64,000 nt of DNA, from contig JAQVCT010000003.1 of assembly GCA_028689655.1 (NCBI GenBank), positions 124,001 through 188,000 of the forward strand, read 5' to 3'. Every line of letters begins with the position of its first letter. The stretch's first letter is position 1. The position numbers and the translations under genes are program-made. Of this stretch, positions 62,770 through 64,000 are shown one piece after another. The notes under the pieces are model-generated. The model was not told the DNA's origin. It saw only the letters and a list, made by a program, of their open reading frames with translations, and made no database searches. This stretch comes from Lachnospiraceae bacterium (lineage in GTDB: Bacteria > Bacillota > Clostridia > Lachnospirales > Lachnospiraceae).

Positions 62770-63687
62770 TCAGATTCCTAACAATTGTCTCTTCTTTTCC
62801 TGGAATTCCTCCTGGGAGATAATGCCCTCCTCCATGAGGGATTTGTACTTCTTAATATCCTCAATGGTATCACCAGCCTGCTGTGGCTGCTGTACCTGCT
62901 GTACAAATCCTCCAAGTCCCGGAGCCCCTACACTCTGCTCCACTGCCTGTGGGAATGCCACTGTTTTCAGTGCATTCACCAGTTTTTCAATCTCTTCGAT
63001 ATCATTCTGGTAATCCCGGATATAATCGTTCACATCCGGACGGTCATTGGAAAACGTGGGGCCATTCATATCACAGGTAACCACTTTCCAGTAAGGGTGA
63101 TTCAGATGAATCTCCACCTGAAAGCTGTGAAAAGGTTCTGAGATATCAATGGACGGAATATACGTTCTGTGATAATCCTCATCCTCCCGCTCCATCCTTC
63201 GTTCCATTGACTCCTCCATCCTCTTATTCATAATATACTGAACAAGCTGAGGTTCCATGGCTCTCACACGTTCCGGCACTGTACTGGTATATCGTTTCAA
63301 TGCCTTTGCATCCCCTTCATACAGTGGCGTGGTATCCTCTTTGATGGTAAAGCTTACCAGCTCTGCCCCCTGAAAAATCGTCTTGTCCGGCTGTTTGCTC
63401 ATACAGAACAGATGATTCTCGTAATCGAAGATCAGTTTCGTATCCCACCAGCCAAAGTCCACTTTTTCTGAAATCTGGAACTGCTCCTGGAGTCTTTTAT
63501 TCTCCTCGTAGTACACCATATACTCCCGCAAGCCCTGCATCGTCAATCCATCTCGGAGATCCCTTTGCATGTCTATCTTTGCATCACAGTTACTACAGAT
63601 ATACTCGCCATCTATCTTTGTGGGTAATAAAAATCCTACCTTTCCGCCACAGATCGCACAGGGCGGTTTCTTTCCAAGTAAACCCAT
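62770..63687 (-). CDS. DUF4428 zinc-ribbon protein with C-terminal SHOCT domain
   Basis: A 305-residue soluble protein. The N-terminal zinc ribbon PCAICGGKVGFLLPTKIDGEYICSNC (about 9-34) matches DUF4428. The middle has beta-rich segments and a charged helix (NKRMEESMERRMERED). The C terminus TIEDIKKYKSLMEEGIISQEEFQEKKRQLLGI is a short SHOCT-type oligomerisation or targeting motif, preceded by a Gln-rich linker. It lies 30 bases after lemA and before the DUF2207 gene, suggesting one functional unit of unknown, possibly envelope-related, role. Confidence 0.8.
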   Translation of the reverse strand: MGLLGKKPPCAICGGKVGFLLPTKIDGEYICSNCDAKIDMQRDLRDGLTMQGLREYMVYYEENKRLQEQFQISEKVDFGWWDTKLIFDYENHLFCMSKQPDKTIFQGAELVSFTIKEDTTPLYEGDAKALKRYTSTVPERVRAMEPQLVQYIMNKRMEESMERRMEREDEDYHRTYIPSIDISEPFHSFQVEIHLNHPYWKVVTCDMNGPTFSNDRPDVNDYIRDYQNDIEEIEKLVNALKTVAFPQAVEQSVGAPGLGGFVQQVQQPQQAGDTIEDIKKYKSLMEEGIISQEEFQEKKRQLLGI

Positions 63688-63717
63688 ATCATCACTTCCT
63701 ATTCCAATTTTAATTTT

Positions 63718-64000
63718 TTATTTCATACTCGGCATATCCATCTTTTCTTCCTTGGTCTCCAGATAATCTCTTTGTGAAAATCCTAACATTCCTGCTATCA
63801 TGGATACCGGAAATATACGAATGGTTCTGTTCAGCTTCGTCACACTGTCATTATAGATCAGACGGCTGGTGCGCACCATGTTCTCATACTGCTTTACTGC
63901 ATCCATGGTCTTTGCATAGTTCTCATTCGCTTTCAATTCCGGATATTGCTCACTTACCATGGCGATTCTCCCCATAGCCTCCGCAATAATTCCCTCCTGC
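63718..64000 (-). CDS. lemA: LemA family protein, C-terminal part (cut by window edge)
   Basis: The visible 93 residues are the C terminus of a LemA protein: AEAMGRIAMVSEQYPELKANENYAKTMDAVKQYENMVRTSRLIYNDSVTKLNRTIRIFPVSMIAGMLGF. The frame stays open through the window edge, so the start and N-terminal membrane anchor are beyond 64000. LemA proteins are helical membrane-anchored proteins of unclear function. Confidence 0.93.
   Translation of the reverse strand, partial: QEGIIAEAMGRIAMVSEQYPELKANENYAKTMDAVKQYENMVRTSRLIYNDSVTKLNRTIRIFPVSMIAGMLGFSQRDYLETKEEKMDMPSMK

Noticed and set aside
1-64000. rRNA, tRNA, transposase, prophage or toxin-antitoxin genes
   Set aside because: None of their characteristic sequences or domains were seen on either strand, although short degenerate remnants could be missed by eye.

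Overview
The window reads as a chromosomal segment of a low-GC, spore-forming Clostridia member, most likely a gut Lachnospiraceae. Supporting signs are an alpha/beta small acid-soluble spore protein, LL-diaminopimelate aminotransferase (DapL), several sugar PTS and ABC systems, a NiaR repressor with a 3H domain, a stand-alone ANTAR regulator beside glnA, and A/T-rich promoters with strong AGGAGG ribosome sites. Nearly all genes lie on the minus strand. I saw no rRNA, tRNA, transposase, prophage or CRISPR array.

Layout, left to right. 3-9924: a housekeeping block transcribed leftward: trigger factor, ClpP, ClpX, Lon, EngB/YsxC, a YtvI-like AI-2E family permease, TruA, a VanZ-like protein and a galactose-mutarotase-like protein. 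10059-12765: a NitT/TauT-type ABC system whose permease and ATPase are fused through a repeat-containing linker, plus its lipoprotein. 12948-13157: SASP. 13431-19758: an eight-gene PTS operon with its own EI and HPr, EIIA/EIIB/EIIC of the lactose/cellobiose family, an RDD membrane protein, a small unknown protein and a PRD regulator. 20020-20784: Cof-like HAD phosphatase. 20944-28540: a sialic-acid cluster (NanQ, ABC importer with one permease broken by an in-frame TGA, RpiR regulator, NanA, NanE, NanK), with an SGNH esterase diverging from nanK. 30161-35734: trehalose PTS, phosphotrehalase, HAD phosphatase and TreR. 35863-37251: a TetR regulator diverging from a seven-helix membrane protein with a motif like the Pyr4/PaxB terpene cyclases. 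37361-39601: an orphan EIIC-like permease, NiaR and a DJ-1/PfpI protein. 39855-46594: a CYTH protein and a maltodextrin cluster (MalEFG, MalQ, LacI regulator). 46881-50625: a diguanylate cyclase, dapL and dapF. 50969-55285: a chemoreceptor, an ANTAR regulator and glutamine synthetase. 55760-60481: a membrane-anchored FMN-binding-like protein, glycogen phosphorylase and its LacI regulator. 60905-64000: a DUF2207 gene broken by an in-frame TAG, a DUF4428/SHOCT protein and the end of lemA.

Most of the region concerns uptake and use of host or plant sugars (sialic acid, trehalose, maltodextrin, probably a beta-glucoside, glycogen). Each system carries its own regulator, and in several cases I can place a matching palindrome on a -35/-10 promoter. 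The non-coding DNA is unusually rich. There is a 57-bp two-hairpin element in tandem triplicate with a diverged copy elsewhere showing compensatory changes. There are 62-bp hairpin repeats before dapF, four 12-bp repeats before malE, and a glnA leader in which a hexaloop hairpin competes with a terminator. Two ~256-bp nested inverted repeats lie side by side, and short purine-rich tandem repeats follow several stop codons.
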